Shown piece after piece: positions 1 through 8,459 of a stretch of DNA of 64,000 nucleotides. The notes under the pieces are model-generated. The model was given only the letters and a program-made list of their open reading frames with translations. It was not told where the DNA came from and searched no databases. Origin of the DNA: Paenibacillus sp. sptzw28 (GTDB lineage: Bacteria; Bacillota; Bacilli; Paenibacillales; Paenibacillaceae); assembly GCF_019550795.1 (NCBI RefSeq), contig NZ_CP080545.1, forward strand, positions 699,001 through 763,000, in the 5' to 3' direction. Each line of letters starts with the position of its first letter. Position 1 is the first letter of the stretch. The position numbers were made by a program, and so were the translations under genes.

Positions 1-42
1 GTCCAATGCTCAAGCCTCATTTTTTAAGGAGTGGATTACACC

Positions 43-1074
43 ATGAATTTGCAAGCTTTTCTCATCACATTTCGCGAAGGTTTCGAAGCGATCCTGATCG
101 TCGGAATCATTGTGTCGTATCTAAAACGGATCGGTCAATCAAGATGGAGCAAGTGGGTCTGGCTCGGCGTAACATTGGCTGTTATTGCCAGCTTTGGCGT
201 TGCTTTCGTGTTTCAAACCGTGCTGGACGGCTATGCGACGATGGGCAGCAAAGATTATTTGCGTATCGGCATCCTCTTAGTGTCCTCCGCTTTGCTCACG
301 CATATGATTCTATTCATGAGCAAGCAAAACCGCGAAATGCGAAATAAGCTGCAAAATAAAGTGGAGCTCATTCTGACAACCGGCGGAGCGATTAATATGG
401 TCGTTCATTCTTTTCTGGTCACGCTTCGCGAAGGCGTCGAAACGGTATTTTTCTTTGCCGCTATCTCGCAAGGCGACATTTCGCAAGCGCTGCAAAGCTG
501 GGGCGCACTGCTTGGTCTTCTATGTGCAGCGGTTTTGGGGCTTGTCGTATTCAAAGGGAGCAAGAAAGTTCAGATCGGTACCTTCTTCAAAGCGACGAGC
601 GTTTTTCTCATCCTTATTGCCGCGGGACTTTTCGTACAGGCAATCGGTGTTATGCAGGATCTGAAGCTGATTGGGACCGTCTATCACACTCCCGGCGGCG
701 ACGTCGGTGAAGTATACGATATCACATGGCTCATGCCCGAGCATCCGATAGACGAGGCCAATTACATTCGGGACACAGGACATCATCCGCTCATTAACGG
801 ACAGGTGGGCATTTTCTTCAAAGCCTTCCTCGGGTATTCCGAGGCGCCTTCCGTAGAGGAGTTTGCCGGGTACTGGCTGTATTTCGTGTTCGTGTTCATT
901 CTGCTTGCTAGGCAGAAGAAAGTCGCTTCGATGGAGGACAAATCGTCACCGGCTCTTGCAAGTTCCGCTGAGAATGGCGCTCCGGCACAAAATACCACAA
1001 CAGCGCTCCATCAGGAGCCTTCCGTCAGAATTCCCGAGAGCGAACCCGCTCTTGCTTCGGGGAGCAAAGTTTAA
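43..1074 (+). CDS. FTR1-family iron permease (EfeU-like)
   Basis: A 343-residue polytopic membrane protein of the FTR1/EfeU iron-permease family, expected to move ferric iron across the cytoplasmic membrane. The two family REXXE iron-binding motifs are visible: REGFE at residues 11-15 and REGVE at 129-133. Several hydrophobic helices lie between and after them, and the last ~50 residues form a polar tail. The ATG at 43 is chosen because AAGGAGTGG lies 8 nt upstream; the in-frame GTG at 31 falls inside that ribosome site. FTR1 proteins are often encoded next to EfeO- or EfeB-like partners, but upstream sequence is outside the window and the downstream neighbour is unrelated. The gene closes with its own terminator. 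Family is clear; the exact system type is not. Confidence 0.88.
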   Translation: MNLQAFLITFREGFEAILIVGIIVSYLKRIGQSRWSKWVWLGVTLAVIASFGVAFVFQTVLDGYATMGSKDYLRIGILLVSSALLTHMILFMSKQNREMRNKLQNKVELILTTGGAINMVVHSFLVTLREGVETVFFFAAISQGDISQALQSWGALLGLLCAAVLGLVVFKGSKKVQIGTFFKATSVFLILIAAGLFVQAIGVMQDLKLIGTVYHTPGGDVGEVYDITWLMPEHPIDEANYIRDTGHHPLINGQVGIFFKAFLGYSEAPSVEEFAGYWLYFVFVFILLARQKKVASMEDKSSPALASSAENGAPAQNTTTALHQEPSVRIPESEPALASGSKV

Positions 1075-1082
1075 ATTAATGA

Positions 1083-1125
1083 GGTTTCCGGGTCGCTATC
1101 CAAGCGGTCCGGGAACCTTTTTTTT
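1083..1125 (+). terminator. Rho-independent terminator after the iron permease
   Basis: A 9-bp stem (1083-1091 with 1109-1117, one wobble pair) is followed by eight T residues at 1118-1125. It sits 9 nt after the permease stop and separates it from the nuo operon. Confidence 0.85.
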
Positions 1126-1198
1126 CATCGATCAGGGGCGGGAGCAAGCGAACGTTCATTCTCCGCCGGACCTCCCGGAAGCGCATTCAACTACGTCA

Positions 1199-1227
1199 TA
1201 GACGCAGGTGGATGCTTTTGTTATAAT
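1199..1227 (+). promoter_or_regulatory. Probable sigma-A promoter of the nuo operon
   Basis: A perfect TATAAT at 1222-1227 lies 17 nt after a weak -35 (TAGACG, 1199-1204). It is about 70 nt upstream of the nuoA start and follows the permease terminator, so it is placed to drive the whole operon. Confidence 0.5.
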
Positions 1228-1296
1228 TGTGAGGGTAATTTGACCTGTGGCGAGGCCCCTTCCCGCCTGTATACGACTGTGCACGGAGGCGATTGT

Positions 1297-1668
1297 GTGG
1301 AGAAGTACATCAACAACTATGTGATTGTAACGATCTTCATTTTGCTAGGCATCCTGCTCCCGGTGGTGGCGTTGACCGCCGGCCGTTTGCTTCGGCCGAA
1401 TAAGCCGACGGACGAGAAGAAGACGACGTATGAGAGCGGCAATGAACCTGTTGGGGAAGGTCAAGTCCGCTTTAACATCCGCTATTACCTGTTTGCGTTG
1501 ATGTTTGTAATTTTTGATGTTGAAACCGTTTTTCTATATCCTTGGGCCGTTGCATACAAGCAGCTTGGCCTGTTTGTGCTGGTTGAAATGGCAATTTTCG
1601 TAGGGCTCTTGCTAATCGGTCTTCTATACGCCTGGAAAAAGAAGGTGCTCAAATGGAATTCAATCTAG
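1297..1668 (+). CDS. nuoA: NADH-quinone oxidoreductase subunit A
   Basis: A 123-residue membrane subunit of respiratory complex I, first gene of an 11-gene operon. It has three hydrophobic helices. The conserved loop between helices 1 and 2 carries the YESG motif, and the helix-2 region contains [17 protein letters not shown], the most conserved stretch of the NuoA/ND3 family. Start choice: GTG at 1297 has GGAGG at 1285-1289, 7 nt away; the longer frame from 1240 lacks a ribosome site and adds a polar leader not found in the family. The end overlaps nuoB by 16 nt, which suggests translational coupling. Confidence 0.93.
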   Translation: MEKYINNYVIVTIFILLGILLPVVALTAGRLLRPNKPTDEKKTTYESGNEPVGEGQVRFNIRYYLFALMFVIFDVETVFLYPWAVAYKQLGLFVLVEMAIFVGLLLIGLLYAWKKKVLKWNSI

Positions 1669-2171
1669 GATCGATCACTCCCGAAGAGCGGCAGGAACTG
1701 GAGCGCAATGTATTTATGGGCACGCTTGAGCAGTTGAAGGCGTGGGCGCGAAGCAACTCGCTTTGGCCGTTAACGTTCGGTCTGGCCTGCTGTGCCATTG
1801 AAATGATGGGCACAGGCGCATCGCACTATGACCTTGACCGATTTGGAGTCATGTTCCGTACGTCGCCCAGACAATCGGACGTGATGATTGTAGCGGGAAC
1901 CGTCACGAAAAAGATGGGTCCGCTGCTTCGCCGCCTCTACGACCAAATGCCGGAACCGAAGTGGGTTATCGCGATGGGCTCCTGCGCTACGGCTGGTGGT
2001 CCTTATGTGAAATCATACGCGGTTATGAAAGGCGTCGACCAGATTGTCCCCGTTGACGTCTATATTCCAGGATGTCCGCCGAATCCGGCGGCACTAATCT
2101 ATGGAATCAACAAGCTCCAGGAGAAGATCCGCTACGAAGCCAAGACCGGGAAGCGGGTGACAAGCCGGTGA
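1653..2171 (+). CDS. nuoB: NADH-quinone oxidoreductase subunit B (cluster N2)
   Basis: A 172-residue peripheral-arm subunit that binds the terminal iron-sulfur cluster N2, which passes electrons to quinone. The four cluster cysteines can be placed: the tandem pair C46-C47 in [11 protein letters not shown]111 in GSCATAGG and C141 in PGCPPNP. Length is normal for the family. The ATG lies inside the end of nuoA, with GAAGG shortly upstream. The stop overlaps the GTG of nuoC, so the first three genes are translationally linked. Confidence 0.96.
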   Translation: MEFNLGSITPEERQELERNVFMGTLEQLKAWARSNSLWPLTFGLACCAIEMMGTGASHYDLDRFGVMFRTSPRQSDVMIVAGTVTKKMGPLLRRLYDQMPEPKWVIAMGSCATAGGPYVKSYAVMKGVDQIVPVDVYIPGCPPNPAALIYGINKLQEKIRYEAKTGKRVTSR

Positions 2172-3160
2172 GCGACGACAATAAAAAAGAACCGGAACAG
2201 GAAGAGAGAACCCCTAAGGCCGATGAACGGCCGAAGGATGACGTCGGACAGGCCGGGAATAACGATAATGAGCCGTCGGATACAGCAGCGGCTCAGGCAC
2301 AAGCGGACCAGGTTGTACCGGAAAAAGCGGCTGCTCCCGAAGCGAAGCCCCCGGCTGCTGCGGCCGAGTCTGAATCCGAACCGGTAAAACCGGAGGCATC
2401 GGCCGCTGAAGCCTCAGCTGCTCCAAAGGCTGACCCGGAGCGCGAAGCCAAGCTCAAAGCTGCTGCGGATGCCCGTGCTGCGAGAGCCGCCGCGAAGATC
2501 AGCGCCGTTGCCGGCGAAGCCGCACCGGAAGCTGCGCCGTCCGAGGACGCGCAGTCAGTCAAAACTTCTGCGGTCGACCCGGAGCGGGAAGCGAAGCTGA
2601 AGGCCGCGGAAGAAGCACGGGCCGCGCGAGCCGCTGCCAAAGCCGAAAGCGAGGAAGCTGCGGCCGAGCCGAAAGCACCGTCGCCGAAGCAGCCCCAGCT
2701 GGATGAAGCGGTGGGGCTTATTCAAACGCTGGTTGCCGGAGATGCAATCGAAGAGGCTTATATCAATGAGCTGAACGACCATATGCCGACGATAATCGTT
2801 AAGGGCGACCGTTTTATGGACGTCGCCAGGCTTTTCAAATCCCACAATTCACTCGATTGCGGTTATTTGCGCAATGTTTCGGGCGTTGACTATGAGACGC
2901 ATCTGGAAGTGGTGTATCACCTGGTGTCACTGAGTACCAAGCGAGAATACGCGCTTAAGGTGAAAACTGACCGGGAAAAGCCGCAAGTAGCTTCCGCCGC
3001 ACCCATCTGGGCAACGGCAAACTGGAACGAGCGGGAAATATTCGACCTGCTCGGCATTGATTTTACCGGACATCCCGATTTGCGCCGCATCATGATGCCG
3101 GATGACTGGGTCGGCCACCCGCTTCGCAAAGACTATGAACCGCTGGACCCGGAGGTGTAA
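2168..3160 (+). CDS. nuoC: NADH-quinone oxidoreductase subunit C with long disordered N-terminal extension
   Basis: A 330-residue subunit of the complex I peripheral arm. The conserved 30-kDa domain occupies about residues 178-330 and holds the signature [10 protein letters not shown] followed by [11 protein letters not shown] and RKDYEP. The first ~175 residues are an Ala/Glu/Lys/Pro-rich, low-complexity extension. It contains two near-identical charged repeats starting [11 protein letters not shown] at residues 89 and 137 and ending ARAARAAAK. Typical NuoC proteins are 150-220 residues, so the extension is extra. The GTG start at 2168 overlaps the nuoB stop. The extension may be a flexible linker or interaction arm; nothing in the sequence assigns a function. 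Confidence 0.93.
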   Translation: MSDDNKKEPEQEERTPKADERPKDDVGQAGNNDNEPSDTAAAQAQADQVVPEKAAAPEAKPPAAAAESESEPVKPEASAAEASAAPKADPEREAKLKAAADARAARAAAKISAVAGEAAPEAAPSEDAQSVKTSAVDPEREAKLKAAEEARAARAAAKAESEEAAAEPKAPSPKQPQLDEAVGLIQTLVAGDAIEEAYINELNDHMPTIIVKGDRFMDVARLFKSHNSLDCGYLRNVSGVDYETHLEVVYHLVSLSTKREYALKVKTDREKPQVASAAPIWATANWNEREIFDLLGIDFTGHPDLRRIMMPDDWVGHPLRKDYEPLDPEV

Positions 3161-3166
3161 CAGGCT

Positions 3167-4267
3167 GTGATTCGTACAGAAGAACTGCTGCTTAACGTCG
3201 GGCCGCAGCACCCAAGCACACATGGCGTTTTCCGCATCATCGTCAAGCTTGACGGCGAGGTTATAACCGAGGCGATCCCTGTTATGGGATATTTGCACCG
3301 GGGAACCGAGAAGCTTGCGGAAAACTTGAACTATACCCAGATCATTCCTTATACCGACCGTATGGACTATGTGTCCGCCATGACAAATAACTATGTTCTC
3401 TGTCATGCCGTCGAGACCATGATGGGGCTTGAAATACCGGAGCGGGCAGAGTTTATGCGCCTTATCGTTATGGAGCTGCAGCGCGTCGCAAGCCACCTGG
3501 TCTGGTGGGGCACCTACCTGCTTGATATCGGAGCGATGAGTCCGTTCCTGTATGCATTCCGCGACCGCGAGATTATCATCGATCTGTTCAATGAACTGTG
3601 CGGGGCGCGGCTTACCTATAACTATATGCGCGTAGGCGGAGTGAAATGGGATGCGCCTGACGGCTGGATCGAGAAGGTCCGCGATTTCATTCCATATATG
3701 GAGAAGAAGCTTGACGAATACAACAATCTCGTAAGCGGCAACGAAATATTCCTTGCCCGAATTAAGGGCATCGGCACATACGATGCACAGACTGCCATTG
3801 ATTACGGTCTCTCGGGGGCAAATCTGCGCTGTACCGGGATCGACTGGGATTTGCGCAAAGCGAAGCCTTACAGCCTGTATAACCGATTTGAATTCGACGT
3901 TCCGCTCGGCAAAACCGGCGACTGCTACGACCGCTACCTGCTCCGTCTGGAGGAAATCCGTCAGAGCCTGCGTATCTTGAGACAAGCGGTGGAGCAGTTC
4001 CCGTCCCAAGGCGAAGTCATGGGCAAGGTTCCACGCGTCATCCGCCCGCCTGCCGGGGAGGTCTATGTAAGCATCGAGTCGCCGCGCGGCGAAATCGGCT
4101 GCCACATCGTCTCCAAAGGAAAGGCGGAGCCATACCGCCTTAAATTCCGACGTCCGTCTTTCGTCAACCTACAAATACTGCCGAAGCTGCTTGTCGGCGA
4201 GACGATGACGAATCTGATTACGATTCTGGGCGGCATCGATATTGTCGTCGGGGAGGTAGACGCTTAA
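3167..4267 (+). CDS. nuoD: NADH-quinone oxidoreductase subunit D
   Basis: A 366-residue 49-kDa-type subunit that forms the quinone-binding site with NuoB. Family landmarks are present: GPQHPSTHGVFR near the N-terminus, GYLHRGTEK, MDYVSAMTNNY, the helix WWGTYLLDIGAMSPF, and the C-terminal SPRGEIG block ending in GEVDA. It starts with GTG, preceded 10 nt upstream by GGAGGT at the end of nuoC. The stop and the nuoH ATG share one base (TAATG). Confidence 0.96.
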   Translation: MIRTEELLLNVGPQHPSTHGVFRIIVKLDGEVITEAIPVMGYLHRGTEKLAENLNYTQIIPYTDRMDYVSAMTNNYVLCHAVETMMGLEIPERAEFMRLIVMELQRVASHLVWWGTYLLDIGAMSPFLYAFRDREIIIDLFNELCGARLTYNYMRVGGVKWDAPDGWIEKVRDFIPYMEKKLDEYNNLVSGNEIFLARIKGIGTYDAQTAIDYGLSGANLRCTGIDWDLRKAKPYSLYNRFEFDVPLGKTGDCYDRYLLRLEEIRQSLRILRQAVEQFPSQGEVMGKVPRVIRPPAGEVYVSIESPRGEIGCHIVSKGKAEPYRLKFRRPSFVNLQILPKLLVGETMTNLITILGGIDIVVGEVDA

Positions 4268-5280
4268 TGGGTGCTTGGCTGGACGAAACGCTAACGTGGG
4301 GCAACGCTCTTATTTTCTTCCTGTGGGGCGTCGTGCTGCTTGGTATCGTACTTGGATTTGTTACCTACGCGATTTATTTCGAGCGTAAGGTTATCGGCTG
4401 GATGCAGCTGCGGATCGGTCCGAACAGGGTCGGCCCGTTCGGACTGCTCCAGACGGTAGCTGATATTCTGAAGCTGCTGTTGAAAGAAGATACGATTCCG
4501 CGTAAAGCGGACCGGGTTTTGTTTATTCTGGCTCCGGCGCTTGCATATGTACCGGCTTTTGCCGTACTGGCGGTAATACCTTACACTCAAAAGCTATATT
4601 TTGCAGATATAAACGTCGGTCTCCTGTACTATGTAGCGCTCTCGGGCATATCCACAATTGCGATCGTGCTCGGCGGCTGGTCGTCGAACAACAAATACGC
4701 ACTGCTCGGCGGTATGCGGTCGGCCGCTCAGATGATCAGCTACGAAGTCCCGCTTGTTATCTCCGTAGTAGGCGTTGTCATGGTTTCGGGGAGCCTCAAC
4801 CTTCGCACCATCGCCGAGCAGCAGGGCGACTGGTTCTGGCAGTGGAATTTTCTGCCGCAAATTATCGGTTTTGTCGTGTTCGTTATCGCTGCGGTCTCGG
4901 AGCTTAACCGGACGCCGTTCGACCTGCCTGAGGCGGAATCGGAGCTTGTTGCCGGTTACCATGTCGAATACAGCGGATTCCGGTTCGCATTTTTCATGCT
5001 TACCGAGTATGTTTACGTGTATGCGATCGCCGCTTTGACGACGGTACTGTTCCTTGGCGGGTGGCACGCCCCTGCCCCGTTTCTCGATTTTGTGCCTGGC
5101 ATCATATGGTTCCTGCTCAAGTTCTCCTTCATCGTGTTCTTCCTCTTCTGGCTGCGGGCGACGATGCCTCGTATCCGGGTCGATCAGCTGATGGGACTGG
5201 GCTGGAAGGTGCTGCTGCCGCTGGCCATACTCAATGTGTTCATAACAGCCGTCTATCTCGAGCTGTTCATTAAAGGGTAA
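4267..5280 (+). CDS. nuoH: NADH-quinone oxidoreductase subunit H
   Basis: A 337-residue membrane subunit (ND1 homologue) with about eight helices that helps form the quinone chamber and joins the two arms of complex I. Conserved blocks include ERKVIGWMQLRIGPNRVGP in the first cytoplasmic loop, RSAAQMISYEVPL, and the acidic quinone-site loop FDLPEAESELVAGYHVEYSG. Length is typical. It follows nuoD with a one-base overlap and precedes nuoI by 19 nt, the usual D-H-I order. Confidence 0.96.
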   Translation: MGAWLDETLTWGNALIFFLWGVVLLGIVLGFVTYAIYFERKVIGWMQLRIGPNRVGPFGLLQTVADILKLLLKEDTIPRKADRVLFILAPALAYVPAFAVLAVIPYTQKLYFADINVGLLYYVALSGISTIAIVLGGWSSNNKYALLGGMRSAAQMISYEVPLVISVVGVVMVSGSLNLRTIAEQQGDWFWQWNFLPQIIGFVVFVIAAVSELNRTPFDLPEAESELVAGYHVEYSGFRFAFFMLTEYVYVYAIAALTTVLFLGGWHAPAPFLDFVPGIIWFLLKFSFIVFFLFWLRATMPRIRVDQLMGLGWKVLLPLAILNVFITAVYLELFIKG

Positions 5281-5299
5281 AAGTTAGGAGGGAGAAGGA

Positions 5300-5755
5300 A
5301 TGAAAGGTCTCTTGAAAGGGCTTGGCGTCACGCTCAAATCGATGACTGCAAAAAAAGTCACCACTTCCTATCCCGACGTGCCGTTTATCATGCCGGACCG
5401 GTTCCGGGGCATCCAGCATTTTGAGCCCGATAAATGCATCGTCTGCAATCAATGCGCACGCATCTGCCCTACGGAATGCATCACGCTGACGGGTAAAGCG
5501 AATCCCGATCCGGACAAAAAAGGGAAAGTCATCGACACTTACGACATCAATTTCGAGATTTGCATCCTTTGCGACTTGTGCACGGAAGTATGTCCAACGG
5601 AAGCGATTGTCATGACGAACAACTTCGAGCTCGCCACTTACAGCCGCGACGACTTGTTCAAGGACCGGGAGTGGCTGGACAATAATAACAAGCAAGTGCG
5701 TCAGGACAACAACAACATCGGCGCTCCCCAAGCCGCGAAGGGGGGCGCCAAATAA
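5300..5755 (+). CDS. nuoI: NADH-quinone oxidoreductase subunit I (2x[4Fe-4S])
   Basis: A 151-residue ferredoxin-like subunit carrying the N6a and N6b clusters. Two classic motifs are seen: CIVCNQCARICP and CILCDLCTEVCP. They are separated by a TGKANPDPDKKGK loop typical of Firmicute homologues. The tail after the second motif is Asn/Gln-rich. AGGAGGGAG upstream of the ATG is a strong ribosome site. In this nuoEFG-less operon, NuoI is a candidate entry point for electrons from a ferredoxin-like donor; that is inference. Confidence 0.96.
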   Translation: MKGLLKGLGVTLKSMTAKKVTTSYPDVPFIMPDRFRGIQHFEPDKCIVCNQCARICPTECITLTGKANPDPDKKGKVIDTYDINFEICILCDLCTEVCPTEAIVMTNNFELATYSRDDLFKDREWLDNNNKQVRQDNNNIGAPQAAKGGAK

Positions 5756-5757
5756 GG

Positions 5758-6276
5758 ATGTTCAATATTAACTTGACCGGTGAGTTCGTCGCGTTCTTCG
5801 TCTTCTCGGTTATTATTATTACCGGCGCCGTGCTTATGGTCAGCTTCACCAAGGTCGTCTATATGGTCGTCTCGCTTGCGGCCGTCTTTATCGGCATCGC
5901 CGGCATGTTCGTCCTGCTTGAAGCGGAATTTCTCGCCTTTGTCCAGGTGCTGATCTATGCGGGCGCCATATCGATTCTGATGATATTCGGCATTATGATG
6001 ACAAGGCACGAGGATAGCGAAGCGGAGAAGCCGCGGCCTCTCCAGGAGACGCTTACGGCGATCGGCGCATTAGCGCTGTTCGGCATCCTGTTCTACGCGA
6101 TCCGGCAATCCGACTTTCAGCAGCCGCAGCAGTCCCTTCAGGCTGGCGCGGACAATACGATGGAAATCGGCAAGAGGCTGTTTACCGATTATATCGTACC
6201 GTTCGAGCTTATCTCAGTGCTGCTGACGGTCGCCTTTATAGGGGCGATCGTGCTCGCCAAGAAGGAGGCGGAATAG
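5758..6276 (+). CDS. nuoJ: NADH-quinone oxidoreductase subunit J
   Basis: A 172-residue membrane subunit (ND6 homologue) with about five helices. The conserved stretch [23 protein letters not shown] is the hallmark of the family and includes the pi-bulge helix region. The ATG lies 2 nt after the nuoI stop. The stop is followed directly by the TTG of nuoK, with GAAGGAGG inside the end of nuoJ serving nuoK. Confidence 0.95.
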   Translation: MFNINLTGEFVAFFVFSVIIITGAVLMVSFTKVVYMVVSLAAVFIGIAGMFVLLEAEFLAFVQVLIYAGAISILMIFGIMMTRHEDSEAEKPRPLQETLTAIGALALFGILFYAIRQSDFQQPQQSLQAGADNTMEIGKRLFTDYIVPFELISVLLTVAFIGAIVLAKKEAE

Positions 6277-6277
6277 C

Positions 6278-6580
6278 TTGTTATCTTCCTATTTAACGAT
6301 GGCGGCGATTTTGTTCTGCATCGGTCTGTACGGGGCGCTTGTGAAGCGCAACGCGGTTGTGGTGCTGCTGTCCATTGAGCTGATGCTCAATGCGGTCAAC
6401 CTTAACCTTGTCGCATTCTCGAAGTATGGTGTCGTGCCGTCGCTTACCGGCCAAATGTTCACGCTCTTTATTATTGCTGTGGCCGCAGCTGAAGCGGCAG
6501 TGGGTATTGCCGTGCTGATCGCGCTGTTCCGTGCGCGCGGCAGCGTTAATGTCGATGAGTTCGACGAGATGAGGAGGTAA
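6278..6580 (+). CDS. nuoK: NADH-quinone oxidoreductase subunit K
   Basis: A 100-residue, three-helix subunit of the proton-pumping arm. It shows the conserved [28 protein letters not shown] block with the key helix-2 glutamate, and the third-helix [12 protein letters not shown] stretch with the second conserved glutamate. It starts at TTG, 9 nt after a strong GGAGG. The ribosome site of nuoL (GAGGAGGTAA) overlaps its stop codon. Confidence 0.95.
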   Translation: MLSSYLTMAAILFCIGLYGALVKRNAVVVLLSIELMLNAVNLNLVAFSKYGVVPSLTGQMFTLFIIAVAAAEAAVGIAVLIALFRARGSVNVDEFDEMRR

Positions 6581-6587
6581 ACGACAA

Positions 6588-8459
6588 GTGGATACGACGT
6601 TCTCGCAGATTGCCTGGCTCATTCCGTTATTTCCGTTTGTCGCGTTCCTGCTGATGCTCGCCTTCGGCCGAAATCAGCGGATTCTTGGGGTTACGCTTGG
6701 CACGGCCGGCTCACTCGCGGCGCTTGTGGTTTCAATTCTGGTGCTGATCGAGCACATGGCGGATGGGACGAAATATTACCAATACGGATTTAAATGGCTT
6801 GATCTCGGGAGCATTCAGATCAATGCCGGCTATGAAGTGACGAATCTCACGGCGCTCATGCTTGTCATCGTGACGACCGTCAGCTTCCTGGTCAATGTTT
6901 ACTCGGCAGGCTACATGAAAGACGACGAACGGATTTCTGTGTTCTACAGCTATGTCGCACTGTTTTCGTTCTCGATGCTTGGGCTTGTACTGGCGGACAA
7001 TATGCTGACTCTTTATATTTTCTGGGAGCTTGTCGGCGTATGCTCGTTCCTGCTTGTCGGGTTCTGGTATGCGAAGCCTGAAGCGAAGGCCGCCGCCAAA
7101 AAGGCGTTTATCGTGACCCGGATCGGCGACGCGGGCCTGCTTATCGCGATCCTGCTGCTTTACTGGTACATGCCTGACCATGCACTGGATTTCGTACACA
7201 TTCAGAACGTCTTTGACGGCCAAACAGGCACAATCGCAGCGGGCGTCACCACATTGATCGCCATTCTTATTTTTGTCGGTGCAGTCGGTAAATCCGGTCA
7301 GTTCCCGCTTCATGTGTGGCTGCCGGACGCAATGGAAGGACCGACGCCGATCAGTGCGCTCATTCATGCAGCAACGATGGTTGCCGCCGGCGTGTATCTG
7401 GTTGCAAGAACCTTCGATATCTTTGAAGCCTCTCAGGCGGCGATGAATACCGTTGCTTATGTAGGGGCATTCACGGCGATATTCGCAGCGACGATCGGTG
7501 TCGCACAGAACGATATCAAACGGATTCTCGCCTATTCAACCGTCAGCCAGCTGGGCTATATGATGATGGCTCTTGGACTCGGTTCATTGTCCGGGGGTAT
7601 TTTCCACCTGCTTACCCATGCATTCTTCAAGGCTTTGCTGTTCCTCGGAGCCGGCAGTGTCATTCATTCCGTACATACTCAGAATATCAATGAGATGGGC
7701 GGATTGGGCTCCAAAATGCGTATTACCGCCTGGACGTTCGGGATCGGTTCACTGGCACTGTCGGGCATCCCGCCGTTTTCAGGGTTCTGGTCGAAGGACG
7801 ACATACTGACGACTGCGCTGCATGAGAAGCCGGCACTCTTCGTGATCGGTGTAATAGCCGCATTCTTCACGGCATTCTACATGTCCCGTTTATTCTTCCT
7901 TGTGTTCACCGGTAAACCGAAAGGAAATCAGCAGGCGCACGAGTCGCCGATTTCCATGACGCTGCCGCTTATCGTACTGGCCGTTCTTGCGACTGTAGCC
8001 GGTTTCGTGCAGACGCCGTGGAACAACACGCTTGCTTCATGGCTGACCGATGGTGCGGAAACGGAGCACTCCGGCGGCGGCCTGGTAATGGTCCTCTCGA
8101 TTGCGGTCGGCGCGCTCGGAATTTATCTTGGCTGGCTGGTCTTCGCGAAAGGAACGATTTCCAGAGATGCGGTATCTTCCCGTGCGCCTTGGCTTGTCCG
8201 ATTGCTTGAACGCAAGTACTACATCGATGAATTGTATCATGTAATATTCGTACAATCGCTGCGCGGCATGGGCCGTCTGCTGAATGCGGTTGACGATTAC
8301 ATTGTCGACGGCCTTGTACGGGTCGCCGGAGGGACTGCGGTTCTTCTGGGACGCGGCGGAACACGCATGCAGAACGGTCAGGTCCAAACGTACGGCTTGA
8401 TTACCGTGCTTGGGCTTGTCATTCTTATCGCCGCAGTTGTCGGAAGGAGGTTCTGGTAA
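6588..8459 (+). CDS. nuoL: NADH-quinone oxidoreductase subunit L
   Basis: A 623-residue antiporter-like subunit with about 15 helices, the distal proton channel of complex I. Conserved features include YIFWELVGVCSFLLVGFWY with the helix-5 glutamate, GKSGQFPLHVWLPDAMEGPTP with the channel lysine, and HAFFKALLFLGAGS. The C-terminal part corresponds to the lateral helix and final anchor. The start is GTG at 6588 with GAGGAGG upstream. The stop overlaps the nuoM ATG by one base. Confidence 0.96.
   Translation: MDTTFSQIAWLIPLFPFVAFLLMLAFGRNQRILGVTLGTAGSLAALVVSILVLIEHMADGTKYYQYGFKWLDLGSIQINAGYEVTNLTALMLVIVTTVSFLVNVYSAGYMKDDERISVFYSYVALFSFSMLGLVLADNMLTLYIFWELVGVCSFLLVGFWYAKPEAKAAAKKAFIVTRIGDAGLLIAILLLYWYMPDHALDFVHIQNVFDGQTGTIAAGVTTLIAILIFVGAVGKSGQFPLHVWLPDAMEGPTPISALIHAATMVAAGVYLVARTFDIFEASQAAMNTVAYVGAFTAIFAATIGVAQNDIKRILAYSTVSQLGYMMMALGLGSLSGGIFHLLTHAFFKALLFLGAGSVIHSVHTQNINEMGGLGSKMRITAWTFGIGSLALSGIPPFSGFWSKDDILTTALHEKPALFVIGVIAAFFTAFYMSRLFFLVFTGKPKGNQQAHESPISMTLPLIVLAVLATVAGFVQTPWNNTLASWLTDGAETEHSGGGLVMVLSIAVGALGIYLGWLVFAKGTISRDAVSSRAPWLVRLLERKYYIDELYHVIFVQSLRGMGRLLNAVDDYIVDGLVRVAGGTAVLLGRGGTRMQNGQVQTYGLITVLGLVILIAAVVGRRFW

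Noticed and set aside
2927-4105. A 392-residue open frame on the minus strand opposite nuoC and nuoD
   Set aside because: It lies over two clearly conserved complex I genes, has no ribosome site, and no protein-like features; it is a codon-bias shadow.
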